DNA from: Phytophthora colocasiae
Taxonomy: Eukaryota > Oomycota > Peronosporomycetes > Peronosporales > Peronosporaceae
Assembly: GCA_018806915.1 (NCBI GenBank)
Contig: JAGKQI010000100.1
Coordinates: 1,798,001-1,862,000, forward strand
Length of the DNA: 64,000 nucleotides
Reading direction: 5' to 3'
Shown here: positions 22,555 through 33,115 of the stretch, piece after piece
Layout of the letters: each line of letters begins with the position of its first letter
Numbering within the stretch: the first letter of the stretch is position 1
Translations under genes and position numbers: made by a program
The notes under the pieces: generated by a model
Seen by the model: only the letters and a program-made list of their open reading frames with translations
Told to the model about the DNA's origin: nothing
Databases searched by the model: none

Positions 22555-23749
22555 ACCGCGTCCTGGAGGACATCCTCCGCAGCGTATGCGCTGAAACGCC
22601 GAAGCGTTGGAGCGCTATGCTCCCTCTCGTTGAGTTCTCAATGAACAATGCGGTGCATGCCTCGAGAGGCTTCACCCCGTTCTACGTGAAAGGCCTTGCG
22701 CATCCGCGCGTCCCGCTCACTCCGCCACGCGGTGGCCTCGGGCTTAGTGGGGGAGAGGCTGTGCCGTCGCTCGACTCCGAGCTTGCTGATATCAGCCCTT
22801 CTGCTGTGCGTAAACAAGTCGATGACTTCCTCTCGGTGAGATTGAGCGTATTGCGCCGTGTGCGTGACGCGATGGCTGAAAGCCAAGACGTTCAGAAGGA
22901 ACAAGCTGATGCAAAAGGTAGAAGCAATGTATGGGAATTTAAGGTCGGTGACCAGGTTTTATTAAACGCTAAGAACCTACCTACACATGCAGTGTCGAGT
23001 GTCTTTAAGACGAAATTGCGTCCGCGTTTCATCGGACCATTTACGGTCGTGGCCAAGAAGGGCCTGGCATACACGCTTGACTTGCCAAAGCGGATGCGAA
23101 CACACCCGGTGTTCTACGTCGGCTTGCTTAAGCCATATCGGGACCCCGCGGGGGTGAGCGCGGAGGCGCTGGCGCCGACGACACGTGCCCAGGCTGCGTC
23201 ATCTGCAGTAGCATCGTCACCTGACCCCGCAGCTCAGCGAGCTGAAGCTCCTGCTGGTGCAGGCGAGCAGTCAGGGACTGAGGACCTTCGAGCCAAGCCA
23301 TCCGGCTTTCAATCTCCTCTATGTCATGAGCGAGACGGGCATGCGAATGCCAAACGCTCTCCAGGTTCCCCTGAAGAGACTGAGTCTGACTCTGGAGAGT
23401 ACCGATCGAGTGATCGAGTTGATACCAGGCGCGCTGCGACAAATAGCGCTCATCACACTCGTCGAGTAAACTGCGTCCCGCAGCGAATCGGCCTCCTCCG
23501 CCGTTGCTCGATGAGCAGGGGACTCCCCATTACCACGTGGAGCGCCTGATGGCGCGGTGTCGCCACCGTAGTCAAAACCAGTATCTGGTGAAGTGGCGTG
23601 GGTATCCTCATTCCCAAAACTCGTGGGAGTTTGAAGGGCCCCTGAGGCAGGACTGCCCTGACGTCGTGGACGCTTTTGATCGCGAAGATCGGAGGCGCCC
23701 GAAGGGCTCGAGGTCGACCACTCGGTCGACACCCGCTTCTCACCACTAG
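22476..23749 (+). pseudogene. Element A integrase C-terminal part and chromodomain
   Basis: The frame resumes with STTADHPQTDGQTERVNRVL, which supplies the catalytic Glu. Then come an integrase tail (WEFKVGDQVLLNAKNL, KLRPRFIGPFTVV, HPVFYVGLLKPY) and an Ala/Pro-rich linker. A chromodomain follows in another frame, at about 23504-23700: HYHVERLMARCRHRSQNQYL then VKWRGYPHSQNSWEFEGPL. Chromodomains of this type bind modified histones and guide integration. The 3' part, including the chromodomain, overlaps the antisense ORF, whose last codons are at 23319. Confidence 0.87.
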
Positions 23750-24893
23750 TGTGAGAAGCTGACGGACTAGCAACCGAGCTCAGGCTCTGGTCCGTGGCTG
23801 GCACAGCCAGCGAGTCTCCCTCGGAGACTGAAGGAGCATCCTGCGAAGCAGGGATAGTGGCCTGAGAGGCGGGAGCCACTGCCGTCGTGTGACGAGGAAA
23901 GCGGCCGGGCCGCACGCGTATCTTCGCGTACTGGAAGAGTAGACCTCGGGCGAGGCGGACGTCCACCTCGGCGCAGCTCTCCATGAGCCGGTCAAACGAC
24001 GCGAGCTTCCGTGAAGCCTCGGCCCAGGTGGCCACATGGACCATGTAGTCCCGGGTGGTCTCTCCGGTTTGGAGAAGGAGTGGATACGTCCTCATCTGAG
24101 GCACAGACTCCCGTCGTCGTTGCTTATCTAAGCGTTGCCGATACTCGGCGAGTGTGCACACCTGCGGGGTCAGGAAACGCTCATGGAGCCCCTTTCGCTG
24201 CTGAGTCTCAGCCACCGTACGAGGAGGACCGCCTATGGCGTAACCATGCAGGTTTGGCTGCGCCATCAACTGCTTCACCTGCTCGGCAGGGTCACGAGGC
24301 TCGAAGCCGTAGTCGCGCCGTGACGAAGTCCCCACGATGTCCCGTTGGACCGGTCGACGTGACTCTGGAGTACCGCTCATAGAGGCCTCCTGCGCCTCGT
24401 CCAGAGGGTTGGTGATCGCGTCTTCGACGCCCCTGAGCGACTCTGACTCATCGCGAGCAGGAAGTGGGGGTGCGTTGCGCAACGCGTTGAGCACGAGGCT
24501 CGAAGGTCCCTCCGGGAATTTATTGGGCTGACGCAGCTGCCGAGGAATTGAGTACCGACGCGGATCACGTGGAGAGCGCAGCTCAGGTCGAGTCGTCCGA
24601 GGGCTCGCAGGAGCAGGAGACGCATGGGCATCGCCCTGTTCGGACTCCTCGTAGTCCACTTCGACCTCGCCTTCCTCCGTAGGAGAGCGACGTGGGTCGC
24701 GCGTCGGCGACGCTGTCGTGTACTCGAAGGGTGAGCCACCGCTACCACTTGAAGACGGGCTGGCCTTGAACATCGCTCCGTAGCGAAGGCGAGACGCCGC
24801 GAAATACTCCGAGACGGAGAGCGTGAGAAGAGCCGAGGGCTCAGTCCGGGAAGCGCTGAGGCGCTGAGGCGTAGACGCCTGGACACGGGACAC
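23319..24893 (-). CDS. Antisense ORF of family A, unknown function
   Basis: A 524-codon open frame opposite to gag-pol, between the integrase tail and the 3' LTR. It starts at GTG (24893), but the frame is open upstream to about 25025 without an ATG. In the second copy (1-1374) the equivalent upstream frame reaches an ATG inside the LTR, so the true start may lie in the LTR, in a shifted frame here. The protein is Ser/Pro/Arg-rich at both ends. Its middle (about residues 210-335) looks globular: LAEYRQRLDKQRRRESVPQ, TTRDYMVHVATWAEASRKL, ASFDRLMESCAEVDVRLARG. I recognise no domain. Between the two copies, 14 of 22 differences compared fall at third positions of this frame, which supports real coding. 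The last ~430 bp overlap the chromodomain region. Confidence 0.7.
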   Translation of the reverse strand: MSRVQASTPQRLSASRTEPSALLTLSVSEYFAASRLRYGAMFKASPSSSGSGGSPFEYTTASPTRDPRRSPTEEGEVEVDYEESEQGDAHASPAPASPRTTRPELRSPRDPRRYSIPRQLRQPNKFPEGPSSLVLNALRNAPPLPARDESESLRGVEDAITNPLDEAQEASMSGTPESRRPVQRDIVGTSSRRDYGFEPRDPAEQVKQLMAQPNLHGYAIGGPPRTVAETQQRKGLHERFLTPQVCTLAEYRQRLDKQRRRESVPQMRTYPLLLQTGETTRDYMVHVATWAEASRKLASFDRLMESCAEVDVRLARGLLFQYAKIRVRPGRFPRHTTAVAPASQATIPASQDAPSVSEGDSLAVPATDQSLSSVASPSASHTSGEKRVSTEWSTSSPSGASDLRDQKRPRRQGSPASGALQTPTSFGNEDTHATSPDTGFDYGGDTAPSGAPRGNGESPAHRATAEEADSLRDAVYSTSVMSAICRSAPGINSITRSVLSRVRLSLFRGTWRAFGIRMPVSLMT

Positions 24894-25052
24894 CTCAGGA
24901 GCGGCTGGCTCGCTGGGGAGAATTGGAGAATGTGCTCGTTGAGCCAGCGCGCACGCGCACTCTCGTTGAGAGATTTCTTTTATCGGAAAGTTTGCCGGTG
25001 ACAGGCCTTGACAAGGCAGTTATGTCTGCAGATGTAGATACTCCGTATCCAC

Positions 25053-25069
25053 GGTTTGGTGGGGGAGGG
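25053..25069 (+). other. Element A polypurine tract
   Basis: GGTTTGGTGGGGGAGGG lies directly before the 3' LTR, where plus-strand DNA synthesis would be primed. Confidence 0.75.
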
Positions 25070-25478
25070 TGTAACGGGGTTACACGGCGCTGCGCGCCTT
25101 GGCTACAGTAGGTGTGGTATACATCATCCAGGTCACAAGTCACAGATCTGTGTACGACACATAGTGTTTCTCACACGTCACATATGTAGCCAGTTGCAGT
25201 TAGCTCAGAGCCACAGATTGCATTTTGATTAGGATTTAGTATGCTAGATACTAAATCCGTTACATTTAGGATTAGGGCAATAAAGTCAATAAAAATCAGT
25301 TTGCATTTTACATAATTAGTGTTAGTTCCTTTATTATAGGGACACTGATTGTGTGAGTCCCGTATTTAGTGGACAACTTGGTTCTTGTATAGAACCGAAG
25401 GCTAGTGCCTTGCAAGCAGGACTCTACGAGTCAACTTAACTTCCTCTGTGCCGTGCACACCTACGCAGCCCCGCTGCA
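25070..25478 (+). repeat. Element A 3' LTR
   Basis: 409 bp, three differences from 17708-18116. Followed by the target duplication CAAAT at 25479-25483. Confidence 0.94.
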
Positions 25479-26429
25479 CAAATGGTACGGTGGAGGTGGT
25501 AATGCGCGAAATATTGCGCTGTTGTCGAGCACTCCTTTCGGAATGGAGATTGCAGACAAAAGAATGGCCGCGGATCATAAAAATCGTGCAAATGGTATTG
25601 AACAACACACCTTCACCAGCTTTAGGCGGCGTGGCACCGATAACAGCAATGACAGGCCTCAAAGCAATAGGCCCGGCTGATCATCTGGCTGTTCCAGGAC
25701 ACGTTAAAACCACAACTTAAAGCGAACTCCAGTCAGCACAACGAGTGCACGTCAAGCGACTACAGAAAGCATTAGCAGAGATGCACAAGAATACTGGCAA
25801 GGCCAACGCAGCCACCAGAGCTGCTGGCCGCAAAGCACACAACAAGAAGAAAAGTGTAGCCATGACTCAATTTGAGGTTGGAGATTTCGTCCTCTACGCA
25901 GACGTTGGCAGCACACACGCAGTAAACTTCGTGTGAAGTGGTGTGGACCTGCTCAGGTAGTGACAACCGTGTCAAATTGGATTTTTGAAATCCAAAACCT
26001 TATTACGGGGCAACGGAAAGAAGTACACGCAAGTCGACTAAAATTCTATGCAGACCCCACTTTGAACGTGACAGAAGACCTTTTGCTGCATATTGCTCAC
26101 AACAGCGAAGGACACGTGGTAGATTCGTTGCACGAGATACGATACAACAACAAGGAAAAACGCCATGAAATCAAGGTGCATTGGCGCGGCCTCGACAGGA
26201 TTCATGGGAGCCGGTCGATGTACAGTTGGAAGATGTTCCAACTGCAGTGAAAGCTTTCGTTCGGGATCACAGCAGTCAGAATGCCGTCAAGGCGATGTGC
26301 CAGGCATTGTATATCCCGATGGTCGACCAGCAGCCGGGAACAAGCAGCGCACCGGAACGCTGCATGTATATCAAACGCGAGAAAGGTCATTGGAGGGGGG
26401 GAAGTGTTGTCGCCGTGGCAACACTGTGA
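25479..26429 (+). pseudogene. Element B Pol part 3: integrase end and chromodomain
   Basis: Resumes the element B integrase at GTVEVVMREIL, which carries the third catalytic residue (Glu), then WPRIIKIVQMVLNNTPSPAL. Three more frames follow. 25745-25936 has an integrase tail with FEVGDFVLYADVG. 25933-26250 has KWCGPAQVVTTVSNWIFEI, KEVHASRLKFY and the first half of a chromodomain (HVVDSLHEIRYNNKEKRHEI, VHWRGLD). A one-base shift then gives the second half (RQDSWEPVDVQLEDVPTAV). Several indels; inactive. Confidence 0.82.
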
Positions 26430-26634
26430 GGTTGTAGATGGGATCAAGCCCAGCAACAACATCACTGCAGAAGAATCGAGAAACAAGTACAGACGGTTAG
26501 ACCGCAGACGGTTGCTGCAAACACAGACGGTTGTAGCAAAGCACGGAAGTGCACTAACCGTCCATAAAGCCGCCAGGACATGCATATCAAAGAAGAGCAG
26601 CTAGTGCAGGAGCTAAGGAACTGCTCAATACATT
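26391..26634 (+). repeat. Element B polypurine tract and start of 3' LTR
   Basis: GGAGGGGGGGAAG at about 26392-26404 is a polypurine tract. The LTR would start at 26405 with TGTTGTCGCC; its first bases form a short inverted repeat (GTGTTG/CAACAC). The LTR is cut at 26634 by the Harbinger element, and its end may continue after 29708. No matching 5' LTR is seen near 1786, so this is inferred from position. Confidence 0.55.
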
Positions 26635-27321
26635 AGAGCGGTTTCTGTGAGAGCAATTCCTGGTCCGTTCCTGTTCAACAACCAGGATTGGGAAAGGAAC
26701 AGGACAACACAAAACCAGGTTTCTGTTGCGTTCAGTTCCCGTTCGCTAGCACATCAAGTTTACCAGGCGCGCTGAGGTTCGGCGTGCTCCAAGGACACAG
26801 CGGCGACAAGGGTCCAACGACAAGCTGGTGGAGCAGACGCTGCTTACGCTTCAGCGTAGCGTTGAGATCTGTCGTTCCCTAATGGTCTTCTAGAGCGTCT
26901 ATTTGCGGGCACCGTAGCGTCCACGCTGTAGATGAAGGGCAATGTGGTGGCGATCACACGGTACGAGCGTGGTGACTTCATGCAGGCAGAGCCGCTCACG
27001 TGGATGCTGTAGCAGCTAATCGACACAAAGCTGGGGGAGGAGTGAAGCAATTAGCTGAGGCGGAGGAAGACGTGCTGTTCGTCGTGGCGGTGGTGATGTT
27101 CAGAGAAAAGAACGACGCGTGGCTTAAGCATGAAGTGGTGAGCGACGTGTTGGCCAGCCGGACGCGAAGCTCTCGCTGAATAGCACCATCACGGAGCGGC
27201 AGCAGGAACAACTGAAGCAGGAAGTTGTGGTGTGGTGGGAAGTTGACCACGTGTTTAGTATCAACTGGTCCCGATAAGAGTCCAAAGCGTGTGGAGAACT
27301 ACAAGAGTGCGTTGAAGCCAA

Positions 27322-28404
27322 GTGTTACTAAGGACTACCTACCAAGTACTCTTGTGTCTTCATTTCCCGACTTTCGTGATGATCCTGACGAAGCAAAACA
27401 CTCCCTCCGCGACTGCTACAGCTCTTTCAGCTGTCAGGACTACCGGCGACGGCGATGCACCGTCCACAAGAGCCACCGCTGGCGGCGAATACTCGGTTGT
27501 AAGACGCAGTTACGCAGCTGACGATTCTACTCGTGACTCTGCGGTTGCATGGGGCGGAGCTGATCTCAGTGCAAATGGTTGGGTCACCACTGATGAAATC
27601 AAGGAGGACTCGGCTGCAGTCATCAGTAGACCTGCTAAACCAAAAAACCCTGCGAGTTCGAGCAAACCAAAAAGGAAAAAAAATCAGCAAGTCGGATGAT
27701 CTGATGCTGTTGCGTCAGGTCAACACCGATCACCCGTACAAAAGCGTTCGTGGTGGTGTCATGGACGCATGGTCAGCAGTTGCAAACAAGTTGAAGGGGT
27801 TGGAAGACTTCACCAAGACTGAGATTACTGGGAAGTCTGCTCAAGCTCGCTTCAATGTGCTGATCGAGCGTCACCGTGCTTTTGACCGTTCATCCGCCGC
27901 TGCTTCAGGTGTATCTGAGGTGTATGATGAGACGATCCAGCTTCTTGACGACCTTCTTCTTGAAGTTGACGAACACACAAGGTCAGAGGAGCTAAGGTCG
28001 GAGGAGCAGAAGCAGAAGCTGGCCGCCGAAGAACGTACCGGTAAATTTATACGCGATGAAGCTGTTGCACGTCTTAAAAAGCGTAAAGCGCGGTCTGGTG
28101 ACGACCAAACGAGACAACGCCTCGCAAGGTCACGGTCTTTGATTTAATGCGTGAGGACAACGAGAAGGAGCGTGAGTTGCGAGCTGAGCAGTGGAAGCAA
28201 GAACAAGAAATGATGCAGCAACACAAGCTAAGCGAGCTGCAGGATCGGAAAGAAGAACGTGAATTTCGTGAATTTCGACTGCGCATTGCCCACCTTGAAA
28301 ACGAGCGATTCAAGACGTTACTAAAACTCGCGAAGGTAAAATCTCGTGGCAACAACAGCAACTCAGCGAGCGATAGCGACGACTTGGACGTGGAACAGCT
28401 CTAG
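27322..28404 (+). pseudogene. Harbinger-associated Myb/SANT-like DNA-binding protein, frameshifted
   Basis: Partner protein of the Harbinger transposase; in this superfamily it helps nuclear import and binds the element ends. The N-terminal frame (27322-27699) ends in a Lys-rich stretch. A slip in an A-rich run near 27675 moves the reading to ISKSDDLMLLRQVN, then a Myb-like domain with RGGVMDAWSAVANKL and SAQARFNVLIERHR. A coiled Glu/Lys-rich tail runs to 28147. A second frameshift near 28140 leads into the last piece (28147-28404), an acidic coiled coil. The two frameshifts make it inactive as read. Confidence 0.72.
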
Positions 28405-29503
28405 CTCGAGTCTTCTGCGAGGTACTCGGACATGCTTGGAGGTGCAAGGCCGAAGTATTGGCTGATCTGATTTCCACCAGTGTAGCAGTTGTGGCAGTTT
28501 GTTAAAAGCATAGCTACTTTAACAATTTTACCAACAGGTGAAAGCCGAATCTTTTGTGATCTTCTGTAGTCGACAAAAGGCCAAAGCGTCTTCAAGCATT
28601 TGAAGTTCCACTCGACAGACTCACGTAAACGACTCATTTCCTTGTTGAAGTCATGTTCGGCTTCGCTGATCCCATTTCCCTTGTAGCCACTGATGATAAA
28701 GTCCTGGACGCCGTAGGCGGGATCTCCATACAAAAGGCGCCCGGTAAAAATTTCCGGGTGGCTCCGAAAGTGAGCGATCAGCTTGCTCTCCCGAAGCATC
28801 GCTGTATCGTGCCTTCTTCCCTCCATAGGACCCCAGAAATGTATGCAGAGCCCATCAGGCGCCGTGACAGCTTAATAGTTTAGGCAATGGCACCTCTTAT
28901 GGCCGCTGTAGCAGTGCCGCTGTAGATTCTCCCCACGAACACCGTCTTGACGAGGTGAAGGGCGACATATGCCTAGCTTCGTTCCGTCAGGAAAGCCAAA
29001 ATTCCATCGATTGGTGCGCCCTTAGCTTTGATAGATGTGCAGTAGGTTTCAATTCTAGCTGCGACGACGCTGTCGGGCATGTACAGCTTCTCTGAGAAGG
29101 TATCGTGCACGTAGTCGATCATGTGTAGAAAAATTCTACTCAGCCGCCCTCTTGAGTTTCCAAAAAGCTGCACCATATCGTAGTACCGCGAAGGTGTTGC
29201 TAGGCGTCGCAGCATGATACATAGAGCCTCAATTCCAGAGCAGCGGTCGTGAACTTTGCCGTTGTATACAGTAACGACTTTGTCCGGGATACGAAGCAAA
29301 CTGTATAGTTCACGGACTCCAGCTACATCGAAGCGGAAATTGAGCTCGCTGTCAGCGATAGAGTAGGTCGATAGATCGAATTCAACCAGAGGGATCACCG
29401 GGCGCTCAACGTAGGCGATCAGGCTCAAGTAGAGCTTCTTCTTGCGGCTGAGCCCTCTGCGTGTCGCGATAAACCACTGCAGCAGCTCGACTTGGTTAAC
29501 CAT
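28401..29503 (-). pseudogene. PIF/Harbinger transposase, frameshifted and with a stop
   Basis: DDE endonuclease of the Harbinger type. The N-terminal part (29503-28973) contains an HTH-like region (GIEALCIMLRRLATPSRYYD, FGNSRGRLSRIFLHM) and ends after KGAPIDGILAF. A one-base shift near 28985 then gives DGTKLGICRPS, with the first catalytic Asp, and an in-frame TAA near 28880 interrupts it. The last open piece (28826-28401) has GPMEGRRHDTAML, GDPAYGVQDF with the second Asp, and RESVEWNFKCLK with the Glu. Start, motif order and C-terminal end fit a full-length transposase of about 370 residues. Confidence 0.82.
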
Positions 29504-29708
29504 CGCGCTGTGAGAACAATTGGAAGACGCTGCGCGAGAAAATCGGTTTTGGCAAGACTCTCAACCGAGAATTCATTCCTGATAATCTGCATTTCTCAGG
29601 ACAAATTGCGACTGAATTCCTGGTTGATAGCCCTAAACAAGCCTAAATGCATCTTTCACGTTCCATAATCTTGAACGGACCGGGAATGCTCCACACAGAA
29701 ACCTCTCT

Positions 29709-29977
29709 ATTATCACTTCTACATTTTCCATGTGGGAGCCATAACACCAATAGACAGATAGCCCTGTATTAATGTCTGAGCGATTCGTAGGAGCAGGCGA
29801 CACACGAGGACAAACAACGGCGCCAATTTCTTTACGTTTTCTTCCATCAATGCCAACGTGGTCATGTCTCCTTCACGGTAACTAGGAAAATGAGCTGCTG
29901 GATAGATACAGTTGATCATATTCACCCTACAGCTTGAAGCTTCTACCAAGCTAACGTACTGAGCCCCACTATCAACG
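29709..29977. other. Unassigned stretch upstream of the polygalacturonase pseudogene
   Basis: No gene is supported. It probably contains the rest of the element B LTR and the old promoter of the polygalacturonase gene. A weak initiator-like TCATATTCACCCTA occurs about 60 bp before the ATG at 29978. Confidence 0.35.
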
Positions 29978-30372
29978 ATGAAGCTTCTCTCCGCTGTACT
30001 CGCTGTCTTCGCACTCCTCGCTGCTACTACGGAGGGTTCTCCTATGCTCCGTCAAGCTGCTGAGGTTAAGAAAGGGAAAATGCCTAAGCCAGAGGTGGCT
30101 TCAGAAGAGCAACAGCAGCAGCAAGATCCAGTGCAGCAGCAACAGCAGGCTTCGAGCAAGGGCTGCCTCACTGGAACGTACAAGAAGGGAACTGACATTT
30201 CGACCTGCAGTTCCATCACGGTCAATTCGCTCACTGTTCCTGCCGGTTACCCTCGACCTGAGCAAGGTTTAGAAGGGAGCCGTCATCGAGTTTGTCGGCA
30301 CTACCACGTTTGGTACGCAGAAGTGGGCTGGCCCGCTTGTTCTTGTCGGCGGAACGGACCTCACGGTGAAGG
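29978..30372 (+). pseudogene. Polygalacturonase pseudogene, piece 1 (5' end)
   Basis: Start of a secreted GH28 endopolygalacturonase, which would hydrolyse pectin of plant cell walls. It has a signal peptide (MKLLSAVLAVFALLAATTEG), a Gln-rich linker absent from the neighbouring intact gene, and GCLTGTYKKGTDISTCSSIT as in that gene. A 2-bp loss after VPAG and a TAG shortly after already break the frame. The coding is cut at AAGG (30369-30372) by element D. The four pieces (this one, 58455-58601, 60486-60788, 61369-61702) add up to about 1.17 kb, a full-length gene, so nothing substantial is missing apart from the insertions. Confidence 0.9.
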
Positions 30373-31690
30373 TGTGGTGGAGCGAATCTGGCCAAAATCT
30401 GGTTGAGGCCGATCGCGATCGCCACTTGCGCCCAGACACCGACTAACGGAGGGGGTCCCCCGATGATCCGTGATCTTGTTGCGTGTAGTGTTCATCTTGT
30501 GTACCCGTCGGTAGGCGGGTTACGCTCTTCCAGGTAACTTCTGAAGATGTCTTGGGACGAGAAGAAGGTCTTGGGTGACGCAGGGGTTTGAGGCGGCGTG
30601 GAAGTTCTTCACTCCACCTCGGGGTACTTGATCCCGGTCGTAGGCGAGTTCTCGAGCCTTGATCCGGGTGCCTGGTTCTTGATCCAGGTCTTCCAATAGT
30701 CCAATGTTCGGGATTCAGTCCCTTCCTTTCGTTGTTTTCCGCTTCCTATAGCGGGGGTCTTGAGGGGGCGAGATTCGACGGGATCTTTAGGCTAAACAAC
30801 CAATTCCTTCCGATCCAATGTATGCACTTAAGGATAGTTCACTAGATAGGGCAAAGCTGGCCAATATATTATCCAGACTTAACCGCTATACTAGGTCACG
30901 TATCCTTACCTTCCTGACGCTTGTAGGGCCAATGTAGTTCCCGGTTCCAGGCGTAGCGAAGACACTTGAGTGGTTCAGGGCAAATTCGAGTCTGTTTATG
31001 GTTATTCCTATGCCTACTAATCCCATCCTGATTTACTATCCTACGACCACATGACACTGGCTACAGAGCTGATCCCTAGCTTGGTTCCCCTAACCCTGAT
31101 CTTGAGCCGATTCCGTACTTAACCGAAGCTTGATCTCGCACTTACCGAAGCTTGATCGTATTTCGAAGCTTGATCTCGCACTTCACCGAAGCTTGATCTC
31201 GCACTTAACCGAAGCTTGATCTCGCACTTAACCGAAGCTTGATCGCTGCCTGATCCCGCTTGGTGATCCTTCAAAGAATCCGGATCAGGCCACAAGAAGA
31301 GTCTGCGTCGCGCCTGGGGTTGACCTTGATCTGGAGCTGATCTCGCACTTATACGGGAGAGGATCATTGCGCGATCTTGCGTGATCTTGCGTGATCTCGC
31401 TTCGTCGCCGCCCGGGGAAGTTGGATCGTGCTGTTAGAGGCTTCGGGGCGCCAGGGTAAGCTGATCATGCTCGCTTGGGGCCCCGTCATCGTTGATCGCG
31501 CGAGAACATCCTTGATTTCCCCATTCTTCCTCCGGCAGGATTCGGATCACCCACGAACACCACGGCAGGATTCGGATCACCCACGAACACCGCTCCACCT
31601 GCTTCTTCGCCGGTGTCTCCGTTGCCTGTACCCGGCGGGACCCATCCTACCTTCGTCTGATTCGACCCAGATCTGGCGATCACAGGTCCC
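30373..31690 (-). repeat. Element D copy 2, 3' LTR, outer part
   Basis: Reverse complement of most of the D LTR, beginning TGTGGTGGAG. It stops at GGTCCC, where copy 1 starts. The missing 84 bp of the LTR lie at 45738-45821. Its 23-bp repeat array is more decayed than in the other LTRs. Confidence 0.9.
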
Positions 31691-33115
31691 TGTGGTGAAG
31701 CGGACGGAAAATTTTTCCCGGAGAGGCGATGTCAGCCACGAACCCGAATAGAGTCGGAACGAGCGACAGGGGGGACCTGTGATCGCCAGATCTGGGTCGA
31801 ATCAGACGAAGGTACGATGGGTCCCGCCGGGAACAGGCAACGGAGACACCGGCGAAGAAGCAGGTGGAGCGGTGTTCGTGGGTGATCCGAATCCTGCCGT
31901 GGTGTTCGTGGGTGATCCGAATCCTGCCGGAGGAAGAATGGGGAAATCAAGGATGTTCTCGCACGATCAACGATGACGGGGCCCCAAGCGAGCATGATCA
32001 GCTTACCCTGGCGCCCCGAAGCCTCTAACAGCACGATCCAACTTCCCCGGGCGGCGACGAAGCGAGATCACGCAAGATCACGCAAGATCGCGCAATGATC
32101 CTCTCCCGTATAAGTACGAGATCAGCTCCGGATCAAGGTCAACCCCAGGCGCGACGCAGACTCTTCTTGTGGCCTGATCCGGATTCTTTGAAGGATCACC
32201 AAGCGGGATCAGGCAGTGACCAAGTCCCGATTAAGTACGAGATCAAGCTCCGGTTAAGTGCGAGATCAAGCTTCGGTTAAGTGCGAGATCAAGCTTCGGT
32301 TAAGTGCGAGATCAAGCTTCGGTTAAGTACGAGATCAAGCTTCGGTTAAGTGCGAGATCAAGCTTCGGTTAAGTACGGAATCGGCTCAAGATCGGGGTTA
32401 GGGGAACCAAGCTAGGGATCAGCTCTGTAGCCAGTGTCATGTGGTCGTAGGATAGTAAATCAGGATGGGATTAGTAGGCATAGGAATAACCATAAACAGA
32501 CTCGAATTTGCCCTGAACCACTCAAGTGTCTTCGCTACGCCTGGAACCGGGAACTACATTGGCCCTACAAGCGTCAGGAAGGTAAGGATACGTGACCTAG
32601 TATAGCGGTTAAGTCTGGATAATATATTGGCCAGCTTTGCCCTATCTAGTGAACTATCCTTTAAGTGCATACATCGGATCGGAAGGAATTGGTTGTTTAG
32701 CCTAAGGATCCCGTCGAACCTCGCCCTCAAGACCCCGCTATCGGAAGCGGAAAACAACGAAAGGAAGGACTGAATCCCGAACATTGGACTATTGGAAGAC
32801 CTGGATCAAGAACCAGGCACTCCGGATCAAGGCTCGAGAACTCGCCTACGACCGGGATCAAGTACCCCGAGGTGGAGTGAAGAACTTCCACGCCGCCTCA
32901 AACCCTGCGTCACCCAAGACCTTCTTCTCGTCCCAAGACATCTTCAGAAGTTACCTGGAAGAGCGTAACCCGCCTACCGACGGGTACACAAGGTGAACAC
33001 TACACGCAACAAGATCACGGATCATCGGGGACCCCTCCGTTAGTCGGTGTTCATGGGCGCAAGTGGCGATCGCGATCGGCCTCAACCAGATTTTGGCCAG
33101 ATCCGCTCCACCACA
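31691..33115 (+). repeat. Element D copy 1, 5' LTR
   Basis: 1425 bp, TGTGGTGAAG...CTCCACCACA. It contains a direct duplication of about 27 bp near 31880-31930 and the 23-bp array at 32231-32379. It starts exactly at the junction with the LTR of copy 2, giving a head-to-head arrangement. Confidence 0.93.
32231..32379 (+). repeat. 23-bp tandem array in the D LTR, about six units
   Basis: The unit GTTAAGTGCGAGATCAAGCT plus three bases is repeated with small changes. Equivalent arrays are near 44849-44996 (six units), 57745-57915 (about seven) and 31115-31250 (decayed). Every unit carries a GATC. Confidence 0.92.

Larger units (their letters stand above)
17708..25478 (+). mobile_element. Element A, Ty3/gypsy LTR retrotransposon with chromodomain and antisense ORF
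   Basis: A 7771-bp element with 409-bp LTRs that differ at three positions, and a perfect 5-bp target duplication CAAAT (17703-17707 and 25479-25483). It sits in the integrase core of element B. It encodes gag, protease, reverse transcriptase, RNase H, integrase and a chromodomain on the plus strand, and a long ORF on the minus strand at 23319-24893. The gag N-terminal part is inverted (18173-18837), and pol has several small frameshifts and a TGA. A second, truncated copy is at 1-1785. Confidence 0.94.
26635..29708. mobile_element. PIF/Harbinger-type DNA transposon
   Basis: A 3074-bp element with imperfect terminal inverted repeats of about 36 bp. Both ends contain AGAG(C/A)GGTTTCTGTG and later GGTCCGTTC; the left repeat is at 26635-26670 and the right at 29673-29708. 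An apparent 3-bp duplication ATT flanks it (26632-26634 and 29709-29711); 3 bp is the usual length for this superfamily, although TTA/TAA is more common. It has the two genes expected: a Myb/SANT-like protein on plus and a DDE transposase on minus, converging at 28401-28404. Positions 26671-27320 hold no recognisable gene. Confidence 0.82.
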
